Counted from the first letter of the stretch, positions 25,996 through 35,010 are shown. The stretch: DNA of 64,000 bases from Arthrobacter sp. Marseille-P9274 (GCF_946892675.1 NZ_CAMPOV010000002.1:620001-684000); one strand, 5' to 3'. Numbers and translations are program-made. Notes: generated from the sequence alone by a model not told the origin.

Positions 25996-26806
25996 CACGA
26001 AGGTCCAGCGCACCAAGCCGACCTACGCCATCGAAGCCGTGGACAACGCGCTGCAGCTGCTGCAACTGCTGCGGGACCTCGGCAGGGTGCGGCTCAAGGA
26101 CGCGGCCGCGGAGCTCGGCGTCGCTCCGTCTACCGCCCACCGGCTGTTCGCCATGCTGGTCTACCGCGGCTTCGCCGTCCAGGACGAGACCAAACAGTAC
26201 CTGCCCGGCCCCTCGCTGGACGCCGCCCCGGCGGGGGTCAGCTGGACCACGCAGCTCCGCCGGGTCTGCCAGCCGCACCTGGAACTGCTCGCCTCGCGCG
26301 TGAACGAGACCGTCAACCTCATGATCCGGGTGGGCAGCCAGGCCCGGTTCCTCAGCACGGTCGAGGGCACCAACATCCTCCGAATCGGCGACCGCCAGGG
26401 GGCCGTCCTGCCGGCCCGGAGCGCCTCCGGGGGCAAGGCCATGCTCGCGGAACTGGAGCCGGCCCAGCTGCATCAGCTCTTCCGCCCCAACAGCTCGGGC
26501 ACTGGCGGCGCCGGCGAGATCATCCCCGACGTCGAGCACCCGGGCTTCCTCCGGGAGCTCGAGGCGATCAGGCAGAACGGCTTCGCCGCCAACTTCGAAG
26601 GCACGGAGGAAGGCGTGAGCGCGCTGGGCGTGGCTATCCACAACGGCGCGGGCGAGGCGCTCGGCGCGGTCAGCGTCGCCGTCCCGGCCACCCGCTTCCG
26701 GCAGGTCTTCGACAACGGGCTGCCCCAGGAGGTGCTGCGCTGGCGGCAGGAACTCGAGCTGGACCTGAAGTCCTTCCTCGTCCCCGATGACGGGCCTGCA
26801 GCATAG
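25988..26806 (+). CDS. IclR-family transcriptional regulator
   Basis: A 272-residue protein with an N-terminal winged helix-turn-helix (VRLKDAAAELGVAPSTAHRLFAMLVYRGF) and a C-terminal effector domain (SRVNETVNLMIRVG, ASGGKAMLAELEP, EGTEEGVSALGVAIHNGAGEALGAVSVAVP). The ATG at 25988 lies inside a palindrome matching a site 80 bp upstream, so it probably regulates itself and the divergent lipoprotein gene. There is no conventional ribosome site before the ATG, so the transcript may be leaderless. The effector is unknown; IclR members often sense small carboxylates. Confidence 0.88.
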   Translation: MQNTKVQRTKPTYAIEAVDNALQLLQLLRDLGRVRLKDAAAELGVAPSTAHRLFAMLVYRGFAVQDETKQYLPGPSLDAAPAGVSWTTQLRRVCQPHLELLASRVNETVNLMIRVGSQARFLSTVEGTNILRIGDRQGAVLPARSASGGKAMLAELEPAQLHQLFRPNSSGTGGAGEIIPDVEHPGFLRELEAIRQNGFAANFEGTEEGVSALGVAIHNGAGEALGAVSVAVPATRFRQVFDNGLPQEVLRWRQELELDLKSFLVPDDGPAA

Positions 26807-26813
26807 TGCCCCG

Positions 26814-27404
26814 TCAGGTCCCCGGCACGGCCTCCGGCCCGCGGTGCGACCGCAGCGCCGAGATGACGGCGTAGGTCAGCCGGACGCCGGAAAACAGCGT
26901 GCGGACGCCGAAGAGCATGGTGATGCCCAGCAGCGTCAGCAGCGGCAGGAGCAGCGCCAGGACCGCCAGCGCCGCGTCGAGGAGACCCAGCAGCAGCACC
27001 GTCCGCCGTTCAGCCCCCGCTACCCGGGGCAGCAGGGACAGGTGGCTGACGGCGCCGGCGGCGAGCGCGCACACCCCGATCGCCACCAGGGCGGCCACCT
27101 GCGCGCCCGGCCAGGCCGCTATCAGCACGCCGGCCAGGATCCAGGCGATCGCCACCAGCGGCGGCATGAGCCGCCGCGGCGAGCGCGGAACGGCCGCAAG
27201 GTCCGCCAGGCCCGAGAGCGCCAGCCCCAGGCCGATCGACAGCGAGTAGTGGCTTAGCGAGGCCACCGGGTTGAGGATCAGGAACACGCCCAGTCCGCTG
27301 GCGAACAATCCCAGCGCCAGCAGTACCCACCACGGCGCGCCCTGCAGAAGCCGCGCCACGAGGCTCGGCCAAGCCCGTAAGCGTTCCCCGATCGTCCTCC
27401 GCAC
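26814..27404 (-). CDS. DUF308-like membrane protein
   Basis: A 196-residue protein with about six hydrophobic helices in two triplets, resembling the HdeD/DUF308 group (LILNPVASLSHYSLSIGLGLALSGLADL). It starts with a basic amphipathic stretch. It is convergent with the IclR gene, ending 7 nt from it. Function unknown. Confidence 0.6.
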   Translation of the reverse strand: MRRTIGERLRAWPSLVARLLQGAPWWVLLALGLFASGLGVFLILNPVASLSHYSLSIGLGLALSGLADLAAVPRSPRRLMPPLVAIAWILAGVLIAAWPGAQVAALVAIGVCALAAGAVSHLSLLPRVAGAERRTVLLLGLLDAALAVLALLLPLLTLLGITMLFGVRTLFSGVRLTYAVISALRSHRGPEAVPGT

Positions 27405-27510
27405 GCCAGCCTCCTCGACCCCCCGGCCGAAGCCGGAACTACTTGGTGGTGCCGCTACCCTTCAGGGTACCCGCGCCGGTCCGGCCCGTCGCGGCCCGGA
27501 CGCCACCCGC

Positions 27511-29220
27511 TTAGCGGGAGAGCTGCTCCCGGACCTTCTTGCGCAGCACCTTGCCCAGCATCGACTTGGGCAGCTCGTCCACCGGCACGATCCGGCGCGG
27601 GACCTTGTACGCCGCCAGCCGCCCGCGGCAGTACTCGCGCAGGGCACCCTCGTCGATGGTGGCCTGGGGACGGAGCACGACGGCGGCCGTCACGTCCTCG
27701 CCGCCGGCCGCCCTGGGCAGCCCCACTGCGGCGGCTTCGATCACGTCCGGATGCGAACGCAGCGCATCCTCCACCTCGGAAGGCGAGACGTTGAAGCCGC
27801 CGGTGATGATCAGTTCCTTCTTGCGGTCCACAATCGTTGCGTTGTGGTCCGCGTCAACGGTGACGATATCGCCGGTGCGCAGCCATCCACCGTCGAGCAG
27901 GGTGGCCGCCGTCTCCTCCGGCTTGCCCCAGTAACCCTGGAAAACCTGCGGCCCGCGGATCAGCAGTTCCCCCGGCTGGCCCGGCTCGACGTCGTTCCCG
28001 GGGTGTTCCGGATCCACCACCCGCATTTCCGTGCTCGGGAACGGGACCCCGATGGTGCCGTTCCGCCGGGTGTCGGCGAACGGATTGCCCAGCGCCACGG
28101 GCGAGGTCTCGGTCATGCCGTAGCCCTCGACCAGCAGCCCGCCGGCGGTGCTTTCCCAGAGGTCCACGGTCTCCTGCGTCAGGTTCATGGCCCCCGAGAT
28201 GGCGAAGCGGACCGAACTGATGTCCACGCCGCGCTTCCGTGCCTCGGTGGCGGTGCGGTCGTAGATCGGCGGGACGGCGCAGAAGATGGTCGGCGGGTGC
28301 TTCTTCGCCGCCGCCAGCACCAGGTCCACGTCGAACTTGGGGAACAGCACAATGCGCGAGCCGGCCAGGATCCCGAAGGTCAGGTGCAGCGTCATGCCGA
28401 AGGCGTGGAACATCGGCAGCACCGCATACATCACCTCCTTGCCCTCCCGGGCGCCGTGCATCCACACCCGGCCCTGCTCGGCGTTGGCCCGCAGGTTCAG
28501 GTGGGTGAGCATGGCGCCCTTGGGATGGCCGGTGGTGCCGGACGTGTATTGGATGGCGGCGAGGTCCCCGACCCGTGGCTGCGGGTAGGCCCGCGGCAGC
28601 GGCTTGTTCCGCAGCAGCTTCTCCCACGGGACCGTGTGCCTGACGACGGCGGTCAGTGCCTTGCGCGCGTTCCGCGCCTTGGGCACGGGCAGCTTGAGCG
28701 CCAACCGCTTGGAGCGCGGCATGGCACGGATGATGTCGACGGAGACGATGGTGTCCACCGCGATGTCCCGCGGGAAGCCCTGGATCTTCTCCACCACGTT
28801 GTTCCACACGATCGCCACGGTGGCGCCGTGGTCTTCGAACTGGTGGCGCAGTTCCCGCTCGGTATAGAGGGGGTTGTGCTCAACAACGACGGCGCCGAGC
28901 CGGAGTACCGCATAAAAGGCCACCACGTGCTGCGGACAGTTGGGCAGGATCAGGGCCACCCGGTGGCCCGGTCCCACGCCCAACCGGCGCAGCCCCTCGG
29001 CCGCCCGCTCCACCTGGTCGCCGAGCTCCCGGTAGCTGGTGGCGGCGCCGAAGAAGTCCAGCGCGGTCTTGCGGCCGAACCGTCGGGCGGACGCGGCCAG
29101 CATCTCCGGCAGGGAATCGGCGGGAGTCTCGATATCGGCGGGGACGCCCGGCTGGTAGTTCTTCAACCACGGCCGGGTGGCTGTGCTCGCTGTGCCTTCG
29201 TTGCTTTCGACGGCGGACAT
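27511..29220 (-). CDS. Long-chain fatty-acid-CoA ligase
   Basis: A 569-residue adenylate-forming enzyme of the FadD type. It has the YTSGTTGHPKGAMLTH P-loop, EGYGMTETSP, GWLRTGDIVTVDADHNATIVDRKKELIITGGFNVSP across the hinge, and the final PKSMLGKVLRKKV with the catalytic Lys. It activates long-chain fatty acids for beta-oxidation or lipid synthesis. ATG at 29220 is the first in the conserved region; its ribosome site is weak. It is monocistronic. Confidence 0.92.
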   Translation of the reverse strand: MSAVESNEGTASTATRPWLKNYQPGVPADIETPADSLPEMLAASARRFGRKTALDFFGAATSYRELGDQVERAAEGLRRLGVGPGHRVALILPNCPQHVVAFYAVLRLGAVVVEHNPLYTERELRHQFEDHGATVAIVWNNVVEKIQGFPRDIAVDTIVSVDIIRAMPRSKRLALKLPVPKARNARKALTAVVRHTVPWEKLLRNKPLPRAYPQPRVGDLAAIQYTSGTTGHPKGAMLTHLNLRANAEQGRVWMHGAREGKEVMYAVLPMFHAFGMTLHLTFGILAGSRIVLFPKFDVDLVLAAAKKHPPTIFCAVPPIYDRTATEARKRGVDISSVRFAISGAMNLTQETVDLWESTAGGLLVEGYGMTETSPVALGNPFADTRRNGTIGVPFPSTEMRVVDPEHPGNDVEPGQPGELLIRGPQVFQGYWGKPEETAATLLDGGWLRTGDIVTVDADHNATIVDRKKELIITGGFNVSPSEVEDALRSHPDVIEAAAVGLPRAAGGEDVTAAVVLRPQATIDEGALREYCRGRLAAYKVPRRIVPVDELPKSMLGKVLRKKVREQLSR

Positions 29221-29304
29221 GGCTCGGGTACGGTCCTCTCGCTTGGCTGTGGCCAGTCTACGAGGGACAGCCGGGCTGCGAGGCACGATACCCGGTTTTG
29301 GTGC

Positions 29305-29709
29305 TCAGGCGCCCGTGGGGGCGGGGGCGGCCGTCAGCCCCGCCAGCGCCAGCATGCCGAAGGCGAGGGCGATCGCGGCCGGGGTCACCAGGGTGGATAA
29401 CCGGACGGCGTGTTCCTTGCGCCAGTGCCACAGCGCCAGGACGCCCAGCGCCACGCCGTAGGCCAAGGCAACCAGCACCGCGACGGGCGCGCCGGCCTGC
29501 CAGAAATACGGCAGGCTGATAACCGCTGCGAGCCCCAGCTCGCCCGCGCCTGTCCAGCGCTGGGCCGCGGGCCCGGGCTCCTCGCCGTAGACAAACCACG
29601 GAAGGCGGAACAGGTTGCTGAACGCACTGCCCAGCAAGAAGGCGACGAATGCAATGTGCACCATCACCACCATGATCTCGAAGACTCCCTGACCATCGTT
29701 TGCCACCAT
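29305..29709 (-). CDS. Small membrane protein, hypothetical
   Basis: A 134-residue protein with four hydrophobic segments and a short WHWRKEH loop between TM3 and TM4. GAGGG lies 7 nt before the ATG, so translation is likely. It begins MVANDGQGVFEIMVVMVHIAFVAFLLGS, suggesting an outside N-terminus. No family recognised. Confidence 0.55.
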   Translation of the reverse strand: MVANDGQGVFEIMVVMVHIAFVAFLLGSAFSNLFRLPWFVYGEEPGPAAQRWTGAGELGLAAVISLPYFWQAGAPVAVLVALAYGVALGVLALWHWRKEHAVRLSTLVTPAAIALAFGMLALAGLTAAPAPTGA

Positions 29710-29815
29710 CGTGCTGCCCTCTTCATCGCCTGCTCTTCCTTGATAGACAACCCGCGGCTCCCGCCGGCGGTTCCTCAGGCCGCGGCAGTGAGAGCAACAC
29801 CACCCCCGGACAGCA

Positions 29816-29852
29816 GGAAGCCCCGCATCGATCGTGTCGATGCGGGGCTTCC
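29816..29852 (-). terminator. 16-bp hairpin after rpf
   Basis: GGAAGCCCCGCATCGA pairs perfectly with TCGATGCGGGGCTTCC across TCGTG. It lies about 40 nt past the rpf stop and before the small membrane gene. Confidence 0.75.
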
Positions 29853-29892
29853 CGGTGCTTCGAACGCAGCCGCAGGCTGCGGTCAGTCGGCC

Positions 29893-30585
29893 TTAGTTGG
29901 CCGGGAGCTGCAGAACCTGGTCCACGAAGATCAGGTTCGGGTTGCTGACGGTGTCGGCATTGGCAGCGTGCAGTGCCTGCCATCCACCCTCGATGCCGAG
30001 CTTGGAGGCGATGGTGTTCAGGGTATCGCCCGCCTGGACGGCGTAGGTCTCGCCGCTGACGGCAACCTCGGCCGGTGCCTCTGCCGGGGCCGGAGCCGGG
30101 GCTTCAGCCTGCACCGGAGCCGGAGCTTCGGCCTGCACCGGAGCCGGAGCCGGAGCCGGAGCCTCGGTCGGGACCTGGGCCACGTTCACCTCAACCGGTG
30201 CCTCTGCCGGGGCCGGAGCCGGGGCTCCGCCGCCGCCGGAGAGTCCCAGCTTGGCCGTGCATGCGGGCCAGGCGCCCCAGCCCTGAGTGGCCTGGACCTT
30301 CTCGGCTACAGCAATCTGCTCAGCCTTGCTGGCGTTCTCCGGGCTGCCGGTGCCACCAAAAGCGGCCCAGGTGCTGGGGGTGAACTGCAGTCCGCCCGAG
30401 AAGCCATTGCCGGTGTTGATGCTCCAGTCGCCGCCGCTCTCGCACTCTGCGAGGGCGTCCCAAGTGGCGGTGTCGGCGGCGTTGGCCGGCGCACCGACCA
30501 TGGCAACGCCTGCACCCGTCAGGGCTACTGCAGCAAGTCCGCCACGCAGGGCACGGCTGAGGTTCTTGTTGTTCTTAGAGTTCAC
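29893..30585 (-). CDS. Secreted resuscitation-promoting factor-like protein (Rpf domain plus LysM)
   Basis: A roughly 230-residue exported protein. A signal peptide (GGLAAVALTGAGVAMVGAPANA) is followed by an Rpf/transglycosylase-like domain (WDALAECESGGDWSINTGNG, GGLQFTPSTWAAFGG) with the catalytic Glu, a long Ala/Pro/Glu linker, and a C-terminal LysM (YAVQAGDTLNTIASKLG). Rpf domains cleave peptidoglycan and wake dormant actinobacterial cells; LysM binds glycan chains. GTG at 30585 is the preferred start, with GGAG close upstream; a GTG six codons earlier is possible. The upstream leader is long. Confidence 0.9.
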   Translation of the reverse strand: MNSKNNKNLSRALRGGLAAVALTGAGVAMVGAPANAADTATWDALAECESGGDWSINTGNGFSGGLQFTPSTWAAFGGTGSPENASKAEQIAVAEKVQATQGWGAWPACTAKLGLSGGGGAPAPAPAEAPVEVNVAQVPTEAPAPAPAPVQAEAPAPVQAEAPAPAPAEAPAEVAVSGETYAVQAGDTLNTIASKLGIEGGWQALHAANADTVSNPNLIFVDQVLQLPAN

Positions 30586-31288
30586 GATGCTCCGCAGGGC
30601 CACCTTCGCTCCATCCGTCCCCGGACTTCATTGCGCCACCGTCAACCGCTCGTAATCGAGGTCAATTCCGACGTCTGCCATGTTGACGGCGTATGGTGTG
30701 GGCAGCGTCGAGCATATTCGGTTTTTCAAGATTGGTTCGGCTGTTGTCGCCGAATCCCCTTTGTGCGGGTTTCACGATCCCCCGCTCGCGATGCAACGTT
30801 ACCCCATCGTTATGGTGAGACCAAATCGTGATCTTCACCTTGGCGTGTCGCGCCAGCTTTCAGCGGCTAGCCTATGCAATTACGGGCCTGAAGCCAAACC
30901 GGGACGAGGGGAAGTACGCCATGGCGCCTAGCAGCAGCAAACGCTATTTCGGCATTCTTGTGCGGGCTGACAAGGACTTTCGCGCAAGCATGCCGGACTT
31001 ATCCATCCCGTCGACTGTAGCGATGATCACCGGAAGGTCCGGCGCCTGCCCCGCCATCGGATCTGGCGTCGCATCCACGACGAGGGGCTCGAAATGTCAC
31101 GGCGGGATCACGACGCAAGAAGGGCCGATAGACCCTATTCGGCAGGGCAGGCAGCGCACACCTTGGCCCGGAATGACGCCGATCATTGCGGCGGGACGGG
31201 CCGGCAATCACGGCGCCGGGCGGGGCTGCCCGACATTCCGCGCCGCCTTTTTGTCACATTTCTTAACACGGCTTTGCGGGAAGCACCC
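30586..31288. promoter_or_regulatory. 700-bp leader/promoter region with no supportable gene
   Basis: This stretch contains an open frame (30828-31292) with atypical composition that I do not believe. On the minus strand it is the upstream region of rpf and holds a GAGCGGGGGAT segment followed by an AAAGGGGATTCGGCG segment and a TTCGGC/GCCGAA stem. This weakly resembles part of the cyclic-di-AMP (ydaO) riboswitch found before other actinobacterial rpf genes, but the conserved 3' half is not present. The rightmost 200 bp is the promoter of the MobA-like gene. Confidence 0.3.
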
Positions 31289-31957
31289 GTGAGGGCGGTT
31301 GCGGTCCTGTTGGCCGCCGGCGCCGGCAGCAGGCTCGCCCGCGGGCCGAAGGCGCTGCTCCCCTACCGGGGACGGACACTGGTCGAGCACCTGGCCGGTG
31401 AGCTGCGTGCGGGAGGTTGCGGCGACGTCGTTATTGTCCTGGGGGCCGGGGCTGACGATGTGCGCCGGCGGTGCCGGCTGGAAGACTACCGCGTGGTCCA
31501 TAACCCCGACTGGGCCAGCGGCATGGGCTCGTCCTTCCGTCTAGGCGTGGCGGCGGCCGAGGGGGCGGAGGCCATCCTCGTGGCACTCGTGGACCAGCCG
31601 GATGTGAACGCCGTACTGGTCCGGCGGCTGCTGGAACGGCACCGGACCGGCCGCGTCACCGCCGCCGCATACCGGGCCGATGCAATCGCCGGCGGAAATC
31701 CCGACGGCGCAGCGGCCGGACACCACCCGGCCGTCCCTCAGGGGACGATCCAGGCGGCGGAGCCCAGGCTGCGGCGCGGGCACCCGCTGGTCTTCGACGC
31801 CCCGCTGGCCGTGGAGGCCGCAGCCGAGGCGGCCGGAGACGCGGGCGCCCGGAACTACCTGGGCAGGCATCCCGAGCTGATCGATCTCGTGGACTGCTCC
31901 GGCCTCGGCTCGGCCGGCGACGTGGACACGGAGGCGGACTTGCCCCTCCTGGACTAA
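31289..31957 (+). CDS. MobA/MocA-like nucleotidyltransferase
   Basis: A 222-residue protein with the nucleotide-binding start VLLAAGAGSRL-RGPKALLPYRG and the VALVDQPDVN motif of molybdenum-cofactor cytidylyl/guanylyltransferases. It ends with GHPLVFD and DVDTEADL, both typical of MocA. A run of about 30 Ala/Gly/Pro-rich residues (AIAGGNPDGAAAGHHPAVPQ and on) interrupts the usual RGHPLVF segment. A GTG start with GGAAG upstream is chosen. A cofactor role for the two xanthine dehydrogenases in the window is likely. Confidence 0.8.
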   Translation: MRAVAVLLAAGAGSRLARGPKALLPYRGRTLVEHLAGELRAGGCGDVVIVLGAGADDVRRRCRLEDYRVVHNPDWASGMGSSFRLGVAAAEGAEAILVALVDQPDVNAVLVRRLLERHRTGRVTAAAYRADAIAGGNPDGAAAGHHPAVPQGTIQAAEPRLRRGHPLVFDAPLAVEAAAEAAGDAGARNYLGRHPELIDLVDCSGLGSAGDVDTEADLPLLD

Positions 31958-31972
31958 CCCGGCCCGGCGGGG

Positions 31973-32222
31973 TCAGGCATCCGCCCCCTGGAGCAGCTGC
32001 AGCCGGCTGAGCGTTCTGAAGTCGTCGGGACGCTCCGCCGTGTCCACGCGGAACTCCCGATAGTCCAGTTCTGACGTGAGGTAGGACGGCGTGTCGGAGT
32101 CGCAGAGGATATCCACCAGATTGCTGGGCGGGATCCAGTGTGAAGCCCGCCTCCGCCGCGGACCGGTCTATCGCCGTCGTTATGTCCCGCCTGACGCGGC
32201 GCCGCAAACTCACGCGACCCAT
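31973..32222 (-). pseudogene. Frameshifted small gene
   Basis: The first 27 residues read MGRVSLRRRVRRDITTAIDR and SAAEAGF in one frame. The sequence then continues sensibly in another frame (IPPSNLVDILCDSDTPSYL, ELDYREFRVDTAERP) to a stop at 31973. Neither piece alone covers the span, which is one base off a whole number of codons. Either a real frameshift or a sequencing error splits a gene of about 80 residues. Family unknown. Confidence 0.45.
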
Positions 32223-32520
32223 TCTGCCGGATCAGCGTTTCACCACCGGCCCGAGGCCCGCGCAGCCCACCCGCCTCAGCACCTGCCTCCACACCGCACC
32301 CGCCCTGCTCGCCGTCCAGCCGCAGCGCCCGTCTTTACGCTTCAAGCTTTCCAAAGACGCAGGTCAGCGCGTTGCTTGAAAGGTAAAGCGGGGCAGCGAA
32401 GGCAGAAGCTGCACACCCGGGCGGCGCGGAGGCGGGCGAGCAGGGAAAGGGTCTACCGTCTGGACAACCCGAAGCGGCGCCTGGATCATCAGACGCCGCC
32501 CCGGGAGCTTATGTGACCGC
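32223..32520. other. Gene-free stretch before the DHA2 transporter
   Basis: I see no protein-like frame, clear promoter or strong repeat here. A weak pairing near 32472-32498 (CGGCGCC with GGCGCCG-like bases) could be part of a terminator for the MFS gene on the minus strand. Confidence 0.3.
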
Positions 32521-34146
32521 TTACGAAGCGGGTTCGAGCTGCTCCGCTTCGCGCTCCGGGTCGGCGGCCGCGTCGCGGCGGCCTCCCAGTCCAAACCAGC
32601 TGAGCAGCGCGGCGGCCAGGGCCGCGACGGCCACCACGAGGAAGGCCTGGGTGAATCCGCTGCCCAGCGCCTCCATGGCAAACTGGCTGGCGGCGGAACC
32701 CGGTACGCCTTCGGGGAGGCTGTTGACCGCGATCGGTCCGCCGGCTTGCGCGATGCCCATGGCCGGACCGAGCTGGTCCGCCGGCAGGCCGGAGGTCTGC
32801 AGTGACGCCACGAGCTGGCCGCCGGCGGAGCTCAGGGCGATGGCTCCGACAAGCACGGGCCCCAGTGCGAAACCGAGGTCGCGCAGCAGGTTGGTGGTGG
32901 CGCTGGCCATGCCGGTCATTTCCCGCGGGACGGAGTTCACGGCGATCGCCGTCATCGGGCTCAGGGTGAAGGCGAAGCCGAGGCCGACCAGCAGGGACGG
33001 CAGGACGAACACGCTGACGTCACGGTTGGCCACGTCGGCCGTGGAGTTCATCAGCGCGCCGGCAGCCATGGCCAGGAAGCCGAAGGTCATCAGCCAGCGC
33101 GCCGGGACGCGGTGCTGCAGCCGGGAAAGCAAGGGAATCAGGAGGAACGCCGGGCCCTGCAGCAGCAGGAAGAGCAGCCCGAGGAACAGCGGATTCTGGT
33201 GCTGGACCGGGCCCAGCCACATGCTCGTGGAGAAGCAGGCGCCGAGGAAGGCGAACATGCCGACGACCGCGACGATAGACGAGACGGTGAACTGCCGGTT
33301 CAGGAACAGGCGCAGCTCGAGCAGCGGGGATTCCACGCGCAGTTCGATGGCGATGAAGGCGGCCAACAGGACGGCGCCAGCAATGAGGGAGCCGATGATG
33401 TGCGGGGCTGTCCAGCCGTCCTCCGGCCCCTGGACCAGCCCGAAGAGCACCAGGATCAGGCCCAGAGCGAAGGTGATCTGGCCCCAGAGATCCAGGCGGC
33501 GGCCCTCGGCGACCTTGGCCTCCGCGGAACGGAAGATAGTCAGGAGCATGGCGGCGACGCTCACCAGTGCCACCACAATGTAGGCCCCGCGCCACCAGCC
33601 GAAGCCGGCAAAGACGCCGCCGAGCAGCGGGGAGACGGCGGAGCCCGCGGAGAGGAAACCGGCCCAGATGGCGATGCCGCGCACCCGCTCCTGCATGGTC
33701 CGGGCCACGGAAGCGACCAGCGCCAGCGACGCCGGGAAGATCGCGCCCGCACCGAGGCCGTTCAGCGCCGACCCGATCCACATCGCCTGGATGCTCGGCG
33801 AGAATGCGCAGACCAGCGAACCGAGGACAACCAGCACGGCGCCGCCGAGCACCAGCTTGCGATGGCCGAACTTGTCGCCGAGCACGCCGAAGGTCAGCTC
33901 GAACACCACCACCGGAATCATGAACGCGGCGGTGATCCACGTCAGCTGCGAGCCGAAGGAATTGAAAGTCAGCTGGAATTCGCCGTTGAGCGCGCCCGGA
34001 AGGGCGTTGGCGACCTGCGCCACCATCACGGCCAGGGAAGCGGCTGCCAGGGTGCCCTTGGCTCGGGCGCTCCCCGGTCGGGCCGGCTTCGCGGACGGCG
34101 GGTAGGACTGGTCTGAGGACGTGAGTGTCCCGCGATCTTGGCTCAT
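32521..34146 (-). CDS. DHA2-type MFS drug exporter
   Basis: A 541-residue transporter with about 14 membrane segments, the arrangement of EmrB/QacA-type proton antiporters. Hallmarks are GVLGDKFGHRKLVLGG after TM2, SALNGLGAGAIFPASLALV, and the C-motif AGSAVSPLLGGVFAG in TM5. The start has AAGGAGACCTTC ahead. It is divergent from a TetR gene, with three palindromes between, so drug-induced derepression is likely. Confidence 0.9.
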   Translation of the reverse strand: MSQDRGTLTSSDQSYPPSAKPARPGSARAKGTLAAASLAVMVAQVANALPGALNGEFQLTFNSFGSQLTWITAAFMIPVVVFELTFGVLGDKFGHRKLVLGGAVLVVLGSLVCAFSPSIQAMWIGSALNGLGAGAIFPASLALVASVARTMQERVRGIAIWAGFLSAGSAVSPLLGGVFAGFGWWRGAYIVVALVSVAAMLLTIFRSAEAKVAEGRRLDLWGQITFALGLILVLFGLVQGPEDGWTAPHIIGSLIAGAVLLAAFIAIELRVESPLLELRLFLNRQFTVSSIVAVVGMFAFLGACFSTSMWLGPVQHQNPLFLGLLFLLLQGPAFLLIPLLSRLQHRVPARWLMTFGFLAMAAGALMNSTADVANRDVSVFVLPSLLVGLGFAFTLSPMTAIAVNSVPREMTGMASATTNLLRDLGFALGPVLVGAIALSSAGGQLVASLQTSGLPADQLGPAMGIAQAGGPIAVNSLPEGVPGSAASQFAMEALGSGFTQAFLVVAVAALAAALLSWFGLGGRRDAAADPEREAEQLEPAS

Positions 34147-34283
34147 GAAGGTCTCCTTGTGGATGAACGAGATCGAACCGATGCTGGGCTGGCGGGTGCC
34201 ATGGAGTCTTGCCCTCGGCCGGGACGACGTCGATCCCGGCGATCCGGGCCCTCAGGCAGTGAAGGTCTTTTTCGTAGTCGCGG

Positions 34284-34299
34284 TCACAGCCAGCTGTGA
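34284..34299. promoter_or_regulatory. Palindrome TCACAGC-CA-GCTGTGA
   Basis: This is a perfect 7+2+7 inverted repeat in the DHA2/TetR intergenic region, 138 nt from the transporter start and 103 nt from the TetR start. It is a candidate TetR operator. Confidence 0.55.
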
Positions 34300-34301
34300 T
34301 T

Positions 34302-34316
34302 CATGCAACAAGCATG
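34302..34316. promoter_or_regulatory. Palindrome CATGC-AACAA-GCATG
   Basis: A perfect 5+5+5 inverted repeat immediately beside the 34284 site. It may be a second binding site or half of a larger one. Confidence 0.4.
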
Positions 34317-34360
34317 CCGCTCACACGACACGCTGTCAAGTAAAACTTCAGCGAGAAAAG

Positions 34361-34372
34361 TGAGTGGTCTCA
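34361..34372. promoter_or_regulatory. Palindrome TGAG-TGGT-CTCA near the TetR start
   Basis: A perfect 12-bp inverted repeat, 17 nt upstream of a TATCCT -10-like box for the TetR gene. Its position suits autoregulation. Confidence 0.45.
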
Positions 34373-34401
34373 GTCACAGCTCCTCGGCTATCCTGAATGG
34401 C

Positions 34402-35010
34402 ATGGCAACCCTTCGTGAAGCGCAAAAGCAGCAGACGCGCCAGCTGCTCCTGGACAAGGGTCTGGAGCTCTTCGAATCCAAGGGCTACCCGGCTACCACC
34501 ATCGACGACATCGCCTCCGCGGCGGGCACAACGAGGACGACGTTCTACCTGCATTTTTCGTCCAAAGCGGAGCTCATGTCCGAATTGATCACCACGGTGG
34601 ACCAGATCCTCACGACGGTGGACAACCCGCCCCTTTCGACCGTGGTTGAGCTGGGCCGGCGGGACCTGGTGCGTGCGTGGCTCGACAGCAAGTTCGACCA
34701 GTGGCAGGTCATCCGCCCCTACATTCTTGTCGCGCATCAGGCGGCGGCGGGAGAGCCCGAGGTCGCCGACAAGATCGAGTCCTGGTTCGAGGACGTCACG
34801 GCGTCGATGCGGGAAGGGCTAGACCGAGCCGGACGCTTCAGTCCCGAATCCCGCCGGGTCCGGTGCGTGCTTGCTTTCGGCCAGTTCGAGTTCCTCTCGC
34901 GCCGCTGGTTCCTCTCGGGCTGGACCTCGGACCGCGAGGTTTGCCTGGAGACGCTCACGGATTCCTGGTGCCATTTGCTGACGGATGCCGGCCAGGCTGC
35001 TGCGGGCTAG
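34402..35010 (+). CDS. TetR-family transcriptional regulator
   Basis: A 202-residue protein with an N-terminal TetR helix-turn-helix (KGYPATTIDDIASAAGTTRTTFYLHFSSKAELM) and an all-helical ligand domain. A TATCCT box ends 7 nt before the ATG, so the transcript may be leaderless. It is divergent from the DHA2 exporter and very probably its repressor. Confidence 0.9.
   Translation: MATLREAQKQQTRQLLLDKGLELFESKGYPATTIDDIASAAGTTRTTFYLHFSSKAELMSELITTVDQILTTVDNPPLSTVVELGRRDLVRAWLDSKFDQWQVIRPYILVAHQAAAGEPEVADKIESWFEDVTASMREGLDRAGRFSPESRRVRCVLAFGQFEFLSRRWFLSGWTSDREVCLETLTDSWCHLLTDAGQAAAG

Noticed and set aside
30650-30850. Cyclic-di-AMP (ydaO) riboswitch as a firm call
   Set aside because: Only the 5' GAGCGGGGG/GGGGATTC segments match; the conserved 3' half is not visible, so it is kept only as a finding to test.
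30828-31292. Open frame of 154 codons before the MobA-like gene
   Set aside because: Low-complexity composition, no recognisable domain, and it runs into the start of the real gene in another frame.
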